DNA from: Diaphorobacter sp. HDW4A
GTDB taxonomy: Bacteria; Pseudomonadota; Gammaproteobacteria; Burkholderiales; Burkholderiaceae_C
Length of the DNA: 64,000 bases
Assembly: GCF_011305995.1 (NCBI RefSeq)
Contig: NZ_CP049910.1
Span: 1,116,001-1,180,000 of the forward strand
Direction of reading: 5' to 3'
Below, in pieces: positions 40,827 through 48,862 of this stretch. The stretch's first letter is position 1, and each line of letters begins with the position of its first letter. The notes under the pieces were generated by a model. It worked only from the letters and a program-made list of their open reading frames with translations. It was not told where the DNA came from and did no database searches. The position numbers and the translations under genes were made by a program.

Positions 40827-42248
40827 ATGAGTGATGCGAATACCGTTCCCTTGCTTGCCGGGGCGACCGAGGCGCTGGCCGCGTTTGCCGCTGAAATGCG
40901 TTTTGAAGACCTGCCGCCGAGGGCTGTGGAGCGTCTGAAGACCAGTCTTCTGGACAGTATTGGTTGCTGTCTCTACGGCATGACCTTGCCGTGGACACAG
41001 CATGTGCAGGCCATGGTCGAAGCGGAGCAGGCGCATCCGGTGGCGGCGCTGTTTGGTGCCGGGCGCGCGACTTCGGTCGCTGGTGCAGCGCTGGTCAACG
41101 GCACGGCGGGCCATGCCTTTGAGCTCGATGACATCCACAAGGAGTCGATCCTGCATCCGGGATCCATCGCATTGCCTGTCGTTGCCGCCTTGGCTCAGGC
41201 GAGCGCATCGCCATGTAGCGGGCGGCAGTTTCTGACGGCGTTGGCATGTGGTTATGAGATAGGCACACGCGTCGGCAATGCGGCCACAATGAGCCTGTTT
41301 TTTCGCGGATTTCACCCGCAGGGGACGTCTGGGGTGTTCGTCGCCGCTGCCTCGGCGGGTCGGATGCTGGGGCTGGATGCCAGGCAAATGCAGCATGCGC
41401 TCGGGATGGCGGGCTCGCAGGCCGGTGGTCTGATGGCCGCGCAGGAAGGGGCGATGGTCAAACGTTTGCATGCAGGCCGGGCGGCGCAAAGCGGAGTGTA
41501 TGCCGCGCAGCTCGCTCAGCGTGGATTTACCGGCATTGTCGATGTGCTGGAGGCTCCTTACGGCGGATACCTTTCGAGCTACAGCAACCAGCCCAATGCA
41601 GCGCGGTTGACTCAGGGTTTGGGACAGGTTTGGGAGATTGAAAAAGTCGGCTACAAGCCACACGCGAGCGTCACCAGCATTCATGCAGCGATGGATGCCT
41701 TGCGTGAGTTGATGGATTTGAATGCGCTTGCGGCCGCAGACATCGCGTCGGTAAAGGCTGGCGTGAGCCACATGACCCATGTGCATTGCGCCTGGCCTTA
41801 CCGCGCGCAAGGCGTGACCGCCGCACAGATGAATCTGTTTTTCGGTCTTGCCGTGATCGCGTTGGACGGAGTGGCTTTCGTTGCGCAGTACGACGAAGAT
41901 CGATTGGTCGATCCGCAGATTCTGGACTTCATTGAACGCATCGAGGCCTTCGAAGACCCGGCCATCGATGCGATGGGCCCAGCTTTCAGGCATGCCGCCC
42001 GCATCGAGCTGCAAACCTGCGATGGGCGAACGCTCACGCACGAAATTCTGCATCGGCGCGGAAGCCCGGAAAATCCGCTTACCGCCTACGAAGTGGAGCA
42101 AAAATTCAGGAATGTGGTGGCCGGATGTCTTCCCCTCACGGCCACGGAGCGGGTGGTGCAGCTCGTGAGCGAAATTGATCGACTGGACGACGTGGAGCGG
42201 CTGCTCACATTGCTTGCAGCGCCTCGTCCTGCGGCATATGCGAGGTGA
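40827..42248 (+). CDS. MmgE/PrpD family protein, copy 2
   Basis: The 473-residue protein starts at ATG 40827; readings upstream pass through the hairpin repeat and are rejected. It has MmgE/PrpD features: LLDSIGCCLYGMTLPW, VNGTAGHAFELDDIHKESILHPGSIALPVVAAL and IEKVGYKPHASVTSIHAAMDAL. It is only distantly similar to the copy at 32296, so the two probably act on different steps. It follows the transporter/amidohydrolase operon after the repeat and may be its last gene. Confidence 0.93.
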   Translation: MSDANTVPLLAGATEALAAFAAEMRFEDLPPRAVERLKTSLLDSIGCCLYGMTLPWTQHVQAMVEAEQAHPVAALFGAGRATSVAGAALVNGTAGHAFELDDIHKESILHPGSIALPVVAALAQASASPCSGRQFLTALACGYEIGTRVGNAATMSLFFRGFHPQGTSGVFVAAASAGRMLGLDARQMQHALGMAGSQAGGLMAAQEGAMVKRLHAGRAAQSGVYAAQLAQRGFTGIVDVLEAPYGGYLSSYSNQPNAARLTQGLGQVWEIEKVGYKPHASVTSIHAAMDALRELMDLNALAAADIASVKAGVSHMTHVHCAWPYRAQGVTAAQMNLFFGLAVIALDGVAFVAQYDEDRLVDPQILDFIERIEAFEDPAIDAMGPAFRHAARIELQTCDGRTLTHEILHRRGSPENPLTAYEVEQKFRNVVAGCLPLTATERVVQLVSEIDRLDDVERLLTLLAAPRPAAYAR

Positions 42249-42285
42249 CGCGAGGTAGTCCGTTTCGCCGTCGAATGACATCCCC

Positions 42286-43062
42286 ATGATTGCACCTCAG
42301 GAATCTGTGCCGGGAACTCTTGGTGGGTGTTCACAATCCATGGATTCAAGAGCCTCCTTCGACGTTCAACCATCGGCCTCGACTGCCGCCAAATTCATGC
42401 TTGATATCCCTTTGAGTTTTCTTCACCGGCCCGCCTCCGCGTCCGTGGCCGAGCCTTGGCTTCTGGTGCTGATGCACGGCGTTGGCAGCAATGAGCAGGA
42501 TCTGTTCGGGCTTGCTCCTTATGTGCCCGAGACCTACCACGTGCTGAGTCTGCGTGCGCCATACCGCATGGGGCCGAATGCCAATGCGTGGTTTGATTTC
42601 TCGGTGAATGCCGATGGGTCGCGCACCATCAACCATCCGCAGGAGGCCGCCAGTCGCAACCTGTTGATCCAGACGCTGGAAGCCAGCGCGCGGCAACTGG
42701 GTGTGCCGGCGTCGCGCGTGATCGCGGGCGGGTTCAGCCAGGGCGGCATCATGGCGTTGTCGGTGCTTCTCACGCGACCAGAACTGGTGGCGGGTGCGAT
42801 GGCGCTGCACAGCCGCATGCTGCCCGAGATCGCTGCACAGGTGGCTCCGGCTGCGGCGTTCGAGGGAAAGCATCTCTGGGTAAGTCAGGGCCTGCAGGAC
42901 AACGTGATTCCGATCGCGCATGGCGAGTTCATCCGCGAGCAGGTGAGCGCGTTGCCGCTTTCGCTCACCTACCGCGAGTTCGAAGGCGCGCACGAGCTGC
43001 GCATGGCAGAGCTGTCGGCCTTTGCCGGCTGGCTGGAGCAGCGCACGGCGGTGGCTGCCTGA
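42286..43062 (+). CDS. Phospholipase/carboxylesterase-type alpha/beta hydrolase
   Basis: The enzyme has the carboxylesterase motifs LVLMHGVGSNEQDLFGLAP, the nucleophile elbow GGFSQGGIMAL (Ser), LWVSQGLQDNVIPI with the acid, and a late catalytic His in FEGAHELRM. The true start is uncertain: ATGs at 42286, 42340 and 42397 all lack a clear ribosome site, and the last gives a more usual 221 residues. It is a cytoplasmic esterase of unknown substrate, convergent with the Lrp-type regulator. Confidence 0.88.
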   Translation: MIAPQESVPGTLGGCSQSMDSRASFDVQPSASTAAKFMLDIPLSFLHRPASASVAEPWLLVLMHGVGSNEQDLFGLAPYVPETYHVLSLRAPYRMGPNANAWFDFSVNADGSRTINHPQEAASRNLLIQTLEASARQLGVPASRVIAGGFSQGGIMALSVLLTRPELVAGAMALHSRMLPEIAAQVAPAAAFEGKHLWVSQGLQDNVIPIAHGEFIREQVSALPLSLTYREFEGAHELRMAELSAFAGWLEQRTAVAA

Positions 43063-43081
43063 GTTCGGAGGCGCGTTGGTG

Positions 43082-43549
43082 TCAACGCGACGCCAGTGGC
43101 AGTGCCGTCTTGTAGCGCACCTGCTTGAGTGCAAAACTCGAGCGGATTTTCTCGATGCCCGCAATCGGCGTGAGCTGCTCAACGATGAAGCGCTCCAGCG
43201 CCGCAATGTCGGGCAGCGCCACGCGGATGAGGTAGTCGGAGTCTCCGCTCATCAGGTAGCACTCCATCACCTCGTCGTGCTCGGCGATGCGGTGCTCGAA
43301 ATCGGCGAGAGCCTCCTTGTTTTGGGTCTTCAGGCTGATGCTGATGAACACGTTGAGACCAAGGCCCAGCGTCGCCGCGCTCACCAGCGCCACATAGCGC
43401 TCGATCACACCCTCGGCCTCGAGCGCCTTCACGCGAGCAAGACACGGTGAGGGCGACAGATGCACGCGCCGCGCCAGCTCCACATTGGAGAGCGCGCCGT
43501 CGGCCTGCAGCTCGGCAAGAATCCGTAGATCGGTGGCATCCAGCTTCAT
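43082..43549 (-). CDS. Lrp/AsnC-family transcriptional regulator
   Basis: The ATG at 43549 begins the usual [18 protein letters not shown]. The 155-residue protein has a winged helix ([20 protein letters not shown]) and a RAM effector domain ([18 protein letters not shown]). It is divergent from the AceE-type E1 gene (about 100 bp between starts), so it probably controls that gene in response to an amino acid. Confidence 0.92.
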   Translation of the reverse strand: MKLDATDLRILAELQADGALSNVELARRVHLSPSPCLARVKALEAEGVIERYVALVSAATLGLGLNVFISISLKTQNKEALADFEHRIAEHDEVMECYLMSGDSDYLIRVALPDIAALERFIVEQLTPIAGIEKIRSSFALKQVRYKTALPLASR

Positions 43550-43651
43550 ATGCTTCAGAAATTCAATCAAGTGGCATATTGTGCTGAAAATGCTTCAAAA
43601 GCCAACACAATCGGCATCCTATTTCGCGAGACCTTCCCTACAGTCTTGCGA

Positions 43652-46294
43652 ATGAATGCCCCATTGCCCCTCCATTCACTCTCAATCACCCCACACGCCA
43701 TGGATGCCAACCCACAGGAAACCGCCGAATGGCGAGATGCCTTTCTGGCGCTGGTCGCCACCGAAGGACCGGAGCGTGCGCGCTTCGTGCTGGACGAGTT
43801 GGCGCGCATGGCGCGTGCGCAGCGCATCGGCTGGCAGCCGGATTTGAATACGCCCTATGTGAACACCGTGAGCGTGGAGTCGCAGCCGGTGTTTCCGGGT
43901 GATCTGGCGGTCGAGGAAAAGCTGGCTTCCATCATGCGTTGGAACGCGCTGGCGATGGTGGTGCGCGCCAACAAGGCTTATGGTGAGCTGGGCGGGCACA
44001 TCGCGAGCTATGCGAGCGCGGCGGATCTGTTCGAGATCGGCTTCAACCACTTTTTCCATGCGCGTGATGAAGAGAAGAATCATCGTGGTGATCTGGTGTT
44101 TTTTCAGCCGCACAGCGCGCCCGGCGTGTATGCGCGGGCTTTCCTGGAAGGGCGTTTGAGCGAGGCGGATCTGCTGCACTACCGTCAGGAAATCGTGGCA
44201 CCGGGCGAGGGGGCTGAGGGCCTGTCAAGCTATCCGCATCCTTGGCTGATGCCGGATTTCTGGCAGTTCCCTACAGGCTCGATGGGCATCGGCCCGATCA
44301 GCAGCATTTACCACGCGCGCTTCATGCGCTATCTCTCGCACCGCAACCTGCTCGATTGCACGGGCCGCAAGGTCTGGGGCGTGTTCGGCGACGGTGAGAT
44401 GGATGAGCCCGAGAGCATGAGTGCGCTGACGTTGGCTGCGCGTGAGGGGCTGGACAATCTGGTCTGGGTGGTCAACTGCAATCTGCAACGCCTCGACGGT
44501 CCGGTGCGAGGCAATGGCCGGGTGGTCGACGAACTCGAACGGCTGTTCGCCGGTGCGGGCTGGAACGTGATCAAGCTGCTGTGGGGTAGCGATTGGGACG
44601 GATTGTTTGCACGAGATCTGACCGGGGCGCTGGCCCGCACGCTGGGCAATACCGTCGACGGGCAGATGCAGACCTTTGCGGCCAAAGATGGCCGCTACAA
44701 CCGCGACCATTTCTTCGGCCAGAGCCCGGAGCTCATCGCGCTTGCGCAGGGCATGACGGACGAGCAGATTGACCGCTTGAAGCGCGGCGGACATGACCTC
44801 GTGAAGATCTACGCAGCCTATGCTGCGGCGGCCAAGGCAACCGGCAAGCCCACCGTCATTCTGGCGCATACCAAGAAGGGCTACGGCATGGGCTCGGCGG
44901 GGCAGGGCAAGATGACCACGCACAGCCAGAAGAAGCTCGACGAGACCGATCTCATCGAGTTCCGAAACCGCTTCAATCTGCCGCTTACCGACGAGCAGGC
45001 GACCAAGCTCGAATTTTTCAAACCGACCGAAGACAGCGCGGAGATGCGGTATCTGCGCGACAAGCGCACGCGTCTCGGCGGCTATCTGCCGCGTCGCCAG
45101 ACCGCCTGCGAGGCCATTGCCGTGCCGCCGATGGCGCAATATGCGCAGTTCGCGCTCAAGGCCGAAGGCAAGGAAATGAGCACCACCATGGCCTTTGTGC
45201 GCATGTTGGGCACCTTGCTCAAGGATGGCCAGCTGGGCAAGCGCATCGTGCCCATTGTGGCCGACGAGGCGCGAACCTTCGGCATGGCCAATCTGTTCAA
45301 GCAGGTTGGAATTTATTCGAGCGTAGGCCAGAAGTACGCGCCGGAGGACATCGGCTCGGTGCTGAGTTACCGCGAGGCGCTCGACGGCCAGATTCTGGAA
45401 GAAGGCATCAGCGAAGCCGGTGCCATCGCAAGCTGGACGGCTGCGGCCACCAGCTATAGCGTGCATGGCATGGCGATGCTGCCTTTCTATATCTACTACT
45501 CGATGTTCGGCTTTCAGCGCGTGGGCGATGCCATCTGGGCGGCGGCGGACCAGCGTGCACGCGGCTTTCTGCTGGGTGCGACGTCGGGTCGCACCACGCT
45601 GGGCGGCGAGGGCCTGCAGCATCAGGACGGCAGCAGCCACCTTGTGGCCGCGACGATCCCCAACTGCAAGGCCTACGACCCTGCCTATGCGGGCGAGCTC
45701 GCGGTGATTCTGGATGCGGGCATGCGCGAGATGATGGTCGAGCAGAAGGATGTTTTTTACTACATCACGCTGATGAACGAGAACTACGCACAGCCCGATC
45801 TGCCACAGGGGGTGGAGCAGGGCGTGCTGCGTGGCGGCTATGTGCTCGAACGCGTCGGCAATGCCTCCGCACCGCAGAATCGGCGCACGACCCTGCTGGG
45901 CTCGGGCGCGATCTTCACCGAGGTGCGCAAGGCAGCAGCAGCACTGGCCGTGCGCGGCTGGCAGGTGGACGTCGTGAGCATCACCAGCTGGAGCGAGTTG
46001 GCGCGCGACGGTCAGGCCAGCGAGCAGCGCATGCTGCGTGGCGAGCCGGGCGGTGAACAGCCGTGGATCGCGCAACTGCTTGCCCGCACCGAAGGCCCGG
46101 TGATCGCTGCGACGGACTATGTGCGCGCCGTGCCCGAATCCGTGCGCGCCTACGCACCCGGCGGGCGCATCTATCTCACGCTCGGCACCGATGGCTTTGG
46201 CCGCAGTGACACGCGTGCGGCGCTGCGCTCGTTCTTCGGCGTGGATGCCGAGAGCATCGTGCGTGCGGCCGAGGCTACGTCGGCACGGGGCTGA
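43652..46294 (+). CDS. aceE: AceE-type 2-oxoacid dehydrogenase E1 component (stand-alone)
   Basis: This 880-residue thiamine diphosphate enzyme is of the homodimeric pyruvate dehydrogenase E1 type. It contains SYPHPWLMPDFWQFPTGSMG, the ThDP motif GDGEMDEPES...NCNLQRLDGPV, HTKKGYGMG and LLGATSGRTTLGGEGLQHQDGSSH. It decarboxylates a 2-oxo acid and would need E2 and E3 partners, which are not encoded beside it. Start ATG 43652 is chosen by frame; 43700 is an alternative. An E1 paralogue divergent from an Lrp-type regulator recalls the mdeR-mdeB arrangement for 2-oxobutyrate from methionine, but no mdeA is present. Whether this is the main AceE or a paralogue is open. Confidence 0.93.
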   Translation: MNAPLPLHSLSITPHAMDANPQETAEWRDAFLALVATEGPERARFVLDELARMARAQRIGWQPDLNTPYVNTVSVESQPVFPGDLAVEEKLASIMRWNALAMVVRANKAYGELGGHIASYASAADLFEIGFNHFFHARDEEKNHRGDLVFFQPHSAPGVYARAFLEGRLSEADLLHYRQEIVAPGEGAEGLSSYPHPWLMPDFWQFPTGSMGIGPISSIYHARFMRYLSHRNLLDCTGRKVWGVFGDGEMDEPESMSALTLAAREGLDNLVWVVNCNLQRLDGPVRGNGRVVDELERLFAGAGWNVIKLLWGSDWDGLFARDLTGALARTLGNTVDGQMQTFAAKDGRYNRDHFFGQSPELIALAQGMTDEQIDRLKRGGHDLVKIYAAYAAAAKATGKPTVILAHTKKGYGMGSAGQGKMTTHSQKKLDETDLIEFRNRFNLPLTDEQATKLEFFKPTEDSAEMRYLRDKRTRLGGYLPRRQTACEAIAVPPMAQYAQFALKAEGKEMSTTMAFVRMLGTLLKDGQLGKRIVPIVADEARTFGMANLFKQVGIYSSVGQKYAPEDIGSVLSYREALDGQILEEGISEAGAIASWTAAATSYSVHGMAMLPFYIYYSMFGFQRVGDAIWAAADQRARGFLLGATSGRTTLGGEGLQHQDGSSHLVAATIPNCKAYDPAYAGELAVILDAGMREMMVEQKDVFYYITLMNENYAQPDLPQGVEQGVLRGGYVLERVGNASAPQNRRTTLLGSGAIFTEVRKAAAALAVRGWQVDVVSITSWSELARDGQASEQRMLRGEPGGEQPWIAQLLARTEGPVIAATDYVRAVPESVRAYAPGGRIYLTLGTDGFGRSDTRAALRSFFGVDAESIVRAAEATSARG

Positions 46295-46298
46295 TCCG

Positions 46299-47231
46299 TC
46301 AGCGTTGGCTGGAATCGGTGAGGTGTTCGACGAAGAGGCGTACGGCCTCGGAGTTGTTGTCCCGGTTCCAGACCACGCCCACGGGGCCGAAGCGGATCGT
46401 CATGTCGAGCGGCAGGATCTTCATGTTGCCGAGAGCGGCCTGGTATTGCGCCATGGCCTCGGAGCACACGCCGATGTAGTCGCCCGTGTGCACCAGCGCC
46501 TGCAACGTGGTGATGGCGGCAGTTTCCACCTTGGGTAGCAGCCAGGAGAAGCCGTGGTCGAGCAGCGCGGTGTCGAGCTGGGTGCGCATCAGCGTGCCCT
46601 TGGGTGGCATGATCCAGTTGTCATGCTGTAGGTCGGCCAGGTGCACGACTTTGTCTTTGCTGTTCCAGAAGCGGCTGGCCTGCCCAACGACCAGACAGAC
46701 GTTGTCTTCAAACAGTTCGCGGTGCTCCAGTTGGTCTCGATGGACCCGTGAATCTAGCGACCCGACCACCACGTCGAGCTCCTTATTGGCCAGCCCTTCG
46801 AGCAGATTGGTGAACGGGCTTTCCGTGACGTAGACCGAAATGTGCGGATAACGCTCTTGAAACTGCGCCAGCGCCTGTGGCACGACACGGGCCACTCCCG
46901 CCCAGACGCTGCCGATCTGCAGCCGCGCAGTCAGCCCCTGAGCCACTGCGCCCAGCTCCTTGTGGGTGCGCGCGATGTCGCCCAGCACGCTGATCGCAAG
47001 GCGCTTGACCAGAACACCTGCGGGCGTGAGCTGCACGCGCCGCCCACGCGTGACCAGTTGCATGCCGACGAGTTCTTCCAGATCGGCTAGCCAATGCGAC
47101 ATAGCCGACTGTGTCATGTGCATGCGGGCAGCCGCCTCGGTGAGTGTGCCGGCCTCGTCGAGCACCAGAAAGGACTCGAGGTGCTTGACCTTGAGTCGGC
47201 GGGCCCAGGCCATCTGGTCTTTTTCAATCAT
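46299..47231 (-). CDS. LysR-family transcriptional regulator
   Basis: This 310-residue regulator has a LysR winged helix (FLVLDEAGTLTEAAARMHMTQSAMSHWLADLEELV) and an effector-binding domain. It is convergent with the E1 gene (4 bp apart) and divergent from the Bug gene at 47346, which is its most likely target. Confidence 0.93.
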   Translation of the reverse strand: MIEKDQMAWARRLKVKHLESFLVLDEAGTLTEAAARMHMTQSAMSHWLADLEELVGMQLVTRGRRVQLTPAGVLVKRLAISVLGDIARTHKELGAVAQGLTARLQIGSVWAGVARVVPQALAQFQERYPHISVYVTESPFTNLLEGLANKELDVVVGSLDSRVHRDQLEHRELFEDNVCLVVGQASRFWNSKDKVVHLADLQHDNWIMPPKGTLMRTQLDTALLDHGFSWLLPKVETAAITTLQALVHTGDYIGVCSEAMAQYQAALGNMKILPLDMTIRFGPVGVVWNRDNNSEAVRLFVEHLTDSSQR

Positions 47232-47345
47232 GAGTAAATACTAATATATGTATCTCGTGAATTCACTGGTGTAACAGCGATGTCACGCAAATAATGCGGT
47301 TTTTGCAGCACGACGCTGTTGATTGACTTATTTGGATTCGTGAGT

Positions 47346-48341
47346 ATGAAGAAATATTTCTGCATCGCCAAAATCGTGGCGTCGGTATGGGCCTTGGGGC
47401 TGGTGGCGCAGGCCCCCGTGATGGCGCAGGACGCTGCGGCTGGTTACCCGAATCGCCCCATCCGCCTGATCGTCTCGCAGCAGGCGGGCGGCAGCTCGGA
47501 CACCGTGGCGCGCCTGTGGGCCGAGCACGCGGGCAAGGCGATCGGCGGCAGCATCGTCGTGGAGAACAAGCCCGGCGCGGGCGGCATCATCGCGGCCCAG
47601 CAGGCGCTGAGTCAACCGGCGGATGGCTACACGCTGATGTTTGGCGGCGTCTCGCAGATGGTGCTCAACAAGTTCACCTACAAGCCACTGCCCTACGATC
47701 CCGAGAAGGACTTTACTGGCGTGGGCATGCTGACCACCGTGCCGTTCGTGCTGGTGGCCAATCCCGAGTCGGGCTTCAAGTCGCTCGACGATCTGATCAA
47801 GTACGCCAAGGCGCATCCTGACAAGCTGAACTTTGCCTCCGCTGGTCTGGGCAATTCCACCCAACTGGCGGTCGAGTTGTTGCAGAAGAAGCTCGGCATC
47901 TCGATGGTGCATGTGCCGTTCAAGGGCGAGCCCGACGGCGTGATGGCGACCATTGGAGGCCAGACTCAGGTGATGGCGCCTGTGGTGGGCACGGCGCTTC
48001 CGCACATCAAGGCCAAGAAGGTGGTTCCGCTTGTGGTGCTTGCTCCGAAGCGTCTGGCCGAGTTGCCGGACGTGCCAGCTGCCAATGAGCTGGGAGTCAA
48101 GGATTTTGACTACATGGGTTGGAGCGGGATTGTTGCCAAGGCTGGAACTCCGGCCGCCATCGTCAACAAGTTGAACGAGGCTACGAAGGCGTTTCACAGC
48201 AGTCCTGAGGTGCAGGAGAAGTTGCGGACCATGATGGTGATTCCCATGGCGGGGGCGGCTTCGCAGGTGATGGAGGTGACTAAGCGGGATACGGCTGCTT
48301 GGGGGCCTACTTTGAATTCTTTGAATTTGAGTAGTAAGTGA
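47346..48341 (+). CDS. Bug/TctC-family periplasmic solute-binding protein
   Basis: The ATG at 47346 begins a signal peptide (MKKYFCIAKIVASVWALGLVAQAPVMA). The 331-residue protein has YPNRPIRLIVSQQAGGSSDTVARLW, VVENKPGAGGIIAAQ and ADGYTLMFGG, as in Bug proteins. It is divergent from a LysR gene and has no membrane transporter genes nearby. The phrase IVSQQAGGSSDT departs from the usual IVPFxPGGxxD in the ligand pocket, so the ligand may differ from that of the other two copies here. Confidence 0.93.
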   Translation: MKKYFCIAKIVASVWALGLVAQAPVMAQDAAAGYPNRPIRLIVSQQAGGSSDTVARLWAEHAGKAIGGSIVVENKPGAGGIIAAQQALSQPADGYTLMFGGVSQMVLNKFTYKPLPYDPEKDFTGVGMLTTVPFVLVANPESGFKSLDDLIKYAKAHPDKLNFASAGLGNSTQLAVELLQKKLGISMVHVPFKGEPDGVMATIGGQTQVMAPVVGTALPHIKAKKVVPLVVLAPKRLAELPDVPAANELGVKDFDYMGWSGIVAKAGTPAAIVNKLNEATKAFHSSPEVQEKLRTMMVIPMAGAASQVMEVTKRDTAAWGPTLNSLNLSSK

Positions 48342-48419
48342 GTTTTTTGTTTGATTGATTGTTAGCGTTGGTTGGTGTTTTGAGAGCGGAGGCCGGGAGT
48401 TCCGCCCGGCGGCGGAGTC

Positions 48420-48443
48420 ACTTTTTGCTTGCGCGCAAAAAGT
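48420..48443. repeat. Dispersed intergenic hairpin (CTTTTTGC / GCAAAAAG)
   Basis: A perfect 9-bp stem ACTTTTTGC (48420-48428) and GCAAAAAGT (48435-48443) flanks a TTGCGC loop after the Bug gene. It could terminate transcription in either orientation, but the sequence type is also a common repeat in this bacterial order. Confidence 0.6.
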
Positions 48444-48687
48444 AACCAAAAACGCGCGTTGAATACCTCCGGCAGAACTCGCTGCGTTCCTTCGTCACTT
48501 CGCTCGGGCAACCGCCGGAAGTCAGTTTTGAAGAGGTGTGTTCGGCACGTCGCTGCGCTCGTGCTGCATCTCGCGACTTCGCGAGATGCAATTCGGGGAG
48601 TGGGGGCCGACGTCGATACTGGTACTGGTCTTGGATTTCAAACCACCAGCTATGCAGAGTAGGGGGTGTTTGAATCACCCACAACAA

Positions 48688-48780
48688 TGACGAGATAGGC
48701 CCTCAGGCACGACGCAAAGCCGCAGACAGTACTTTGGTACGGCAAGGCTTTGCAACAAAGCATGAGGGCCTATATCGTCA
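48688..48780. repeat. Hairpin repeat, family II, intact copy
   Basis: The outer stem TGACGA-g-ATAGGCCCTCA (48688-48705) pairs with TGAGGGCCTAT-a-TCGTCA (48763-48780) with one mismatch. An inner stem GCAAAGCC / GGCTTTGC (48714-48721, 48746-48753) encloses GCAGACAGTAC-tttg-GTACGGCAAG. The same loop sequence with different but still complementary stems occurs at 52234-52482, so the structure is conserved while the sequence drifts. Confidence 0.85.
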
Positions 48781-48862
48781 CCTCAAAACGAATACTCCCA
48801 AACCAAGCAAAAAACAAAATCCGTCACACAAGCAACCTCACCAAAGAAGAAGGATAGAAAAA

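Larger units (their letters stand above)
48342..48862. other. Long intergenic region packed with repeats
   Basis: This 521-bp gap has no supported gene. It contains a hairpin ACTTTTTGC / GCAAAAAGT (48420-48443) in a context (GGCGGAGTCAC ... AGTAACCAAAAACGC) often seen as a dispersed intergenic repeat in Burkholderiales, then GC-rich short palindromes to about 48600 (for example GCATCTCGCGA / TCGCGAGATGC around 48579-48601), and the family II hairpin element at 48688-48780. The promoter and ribosome site of the gamma-glutamyltransferase gene lie in the last 80 bp. Confidence 0.75.

Noticed and set aside
44225..46075. Minus-strand frame of 616 codons
   Set aside because: It is antisense to the AceE-type E1 gene, which carries all expected motifs; no ribosome site or domain on the minus strand.
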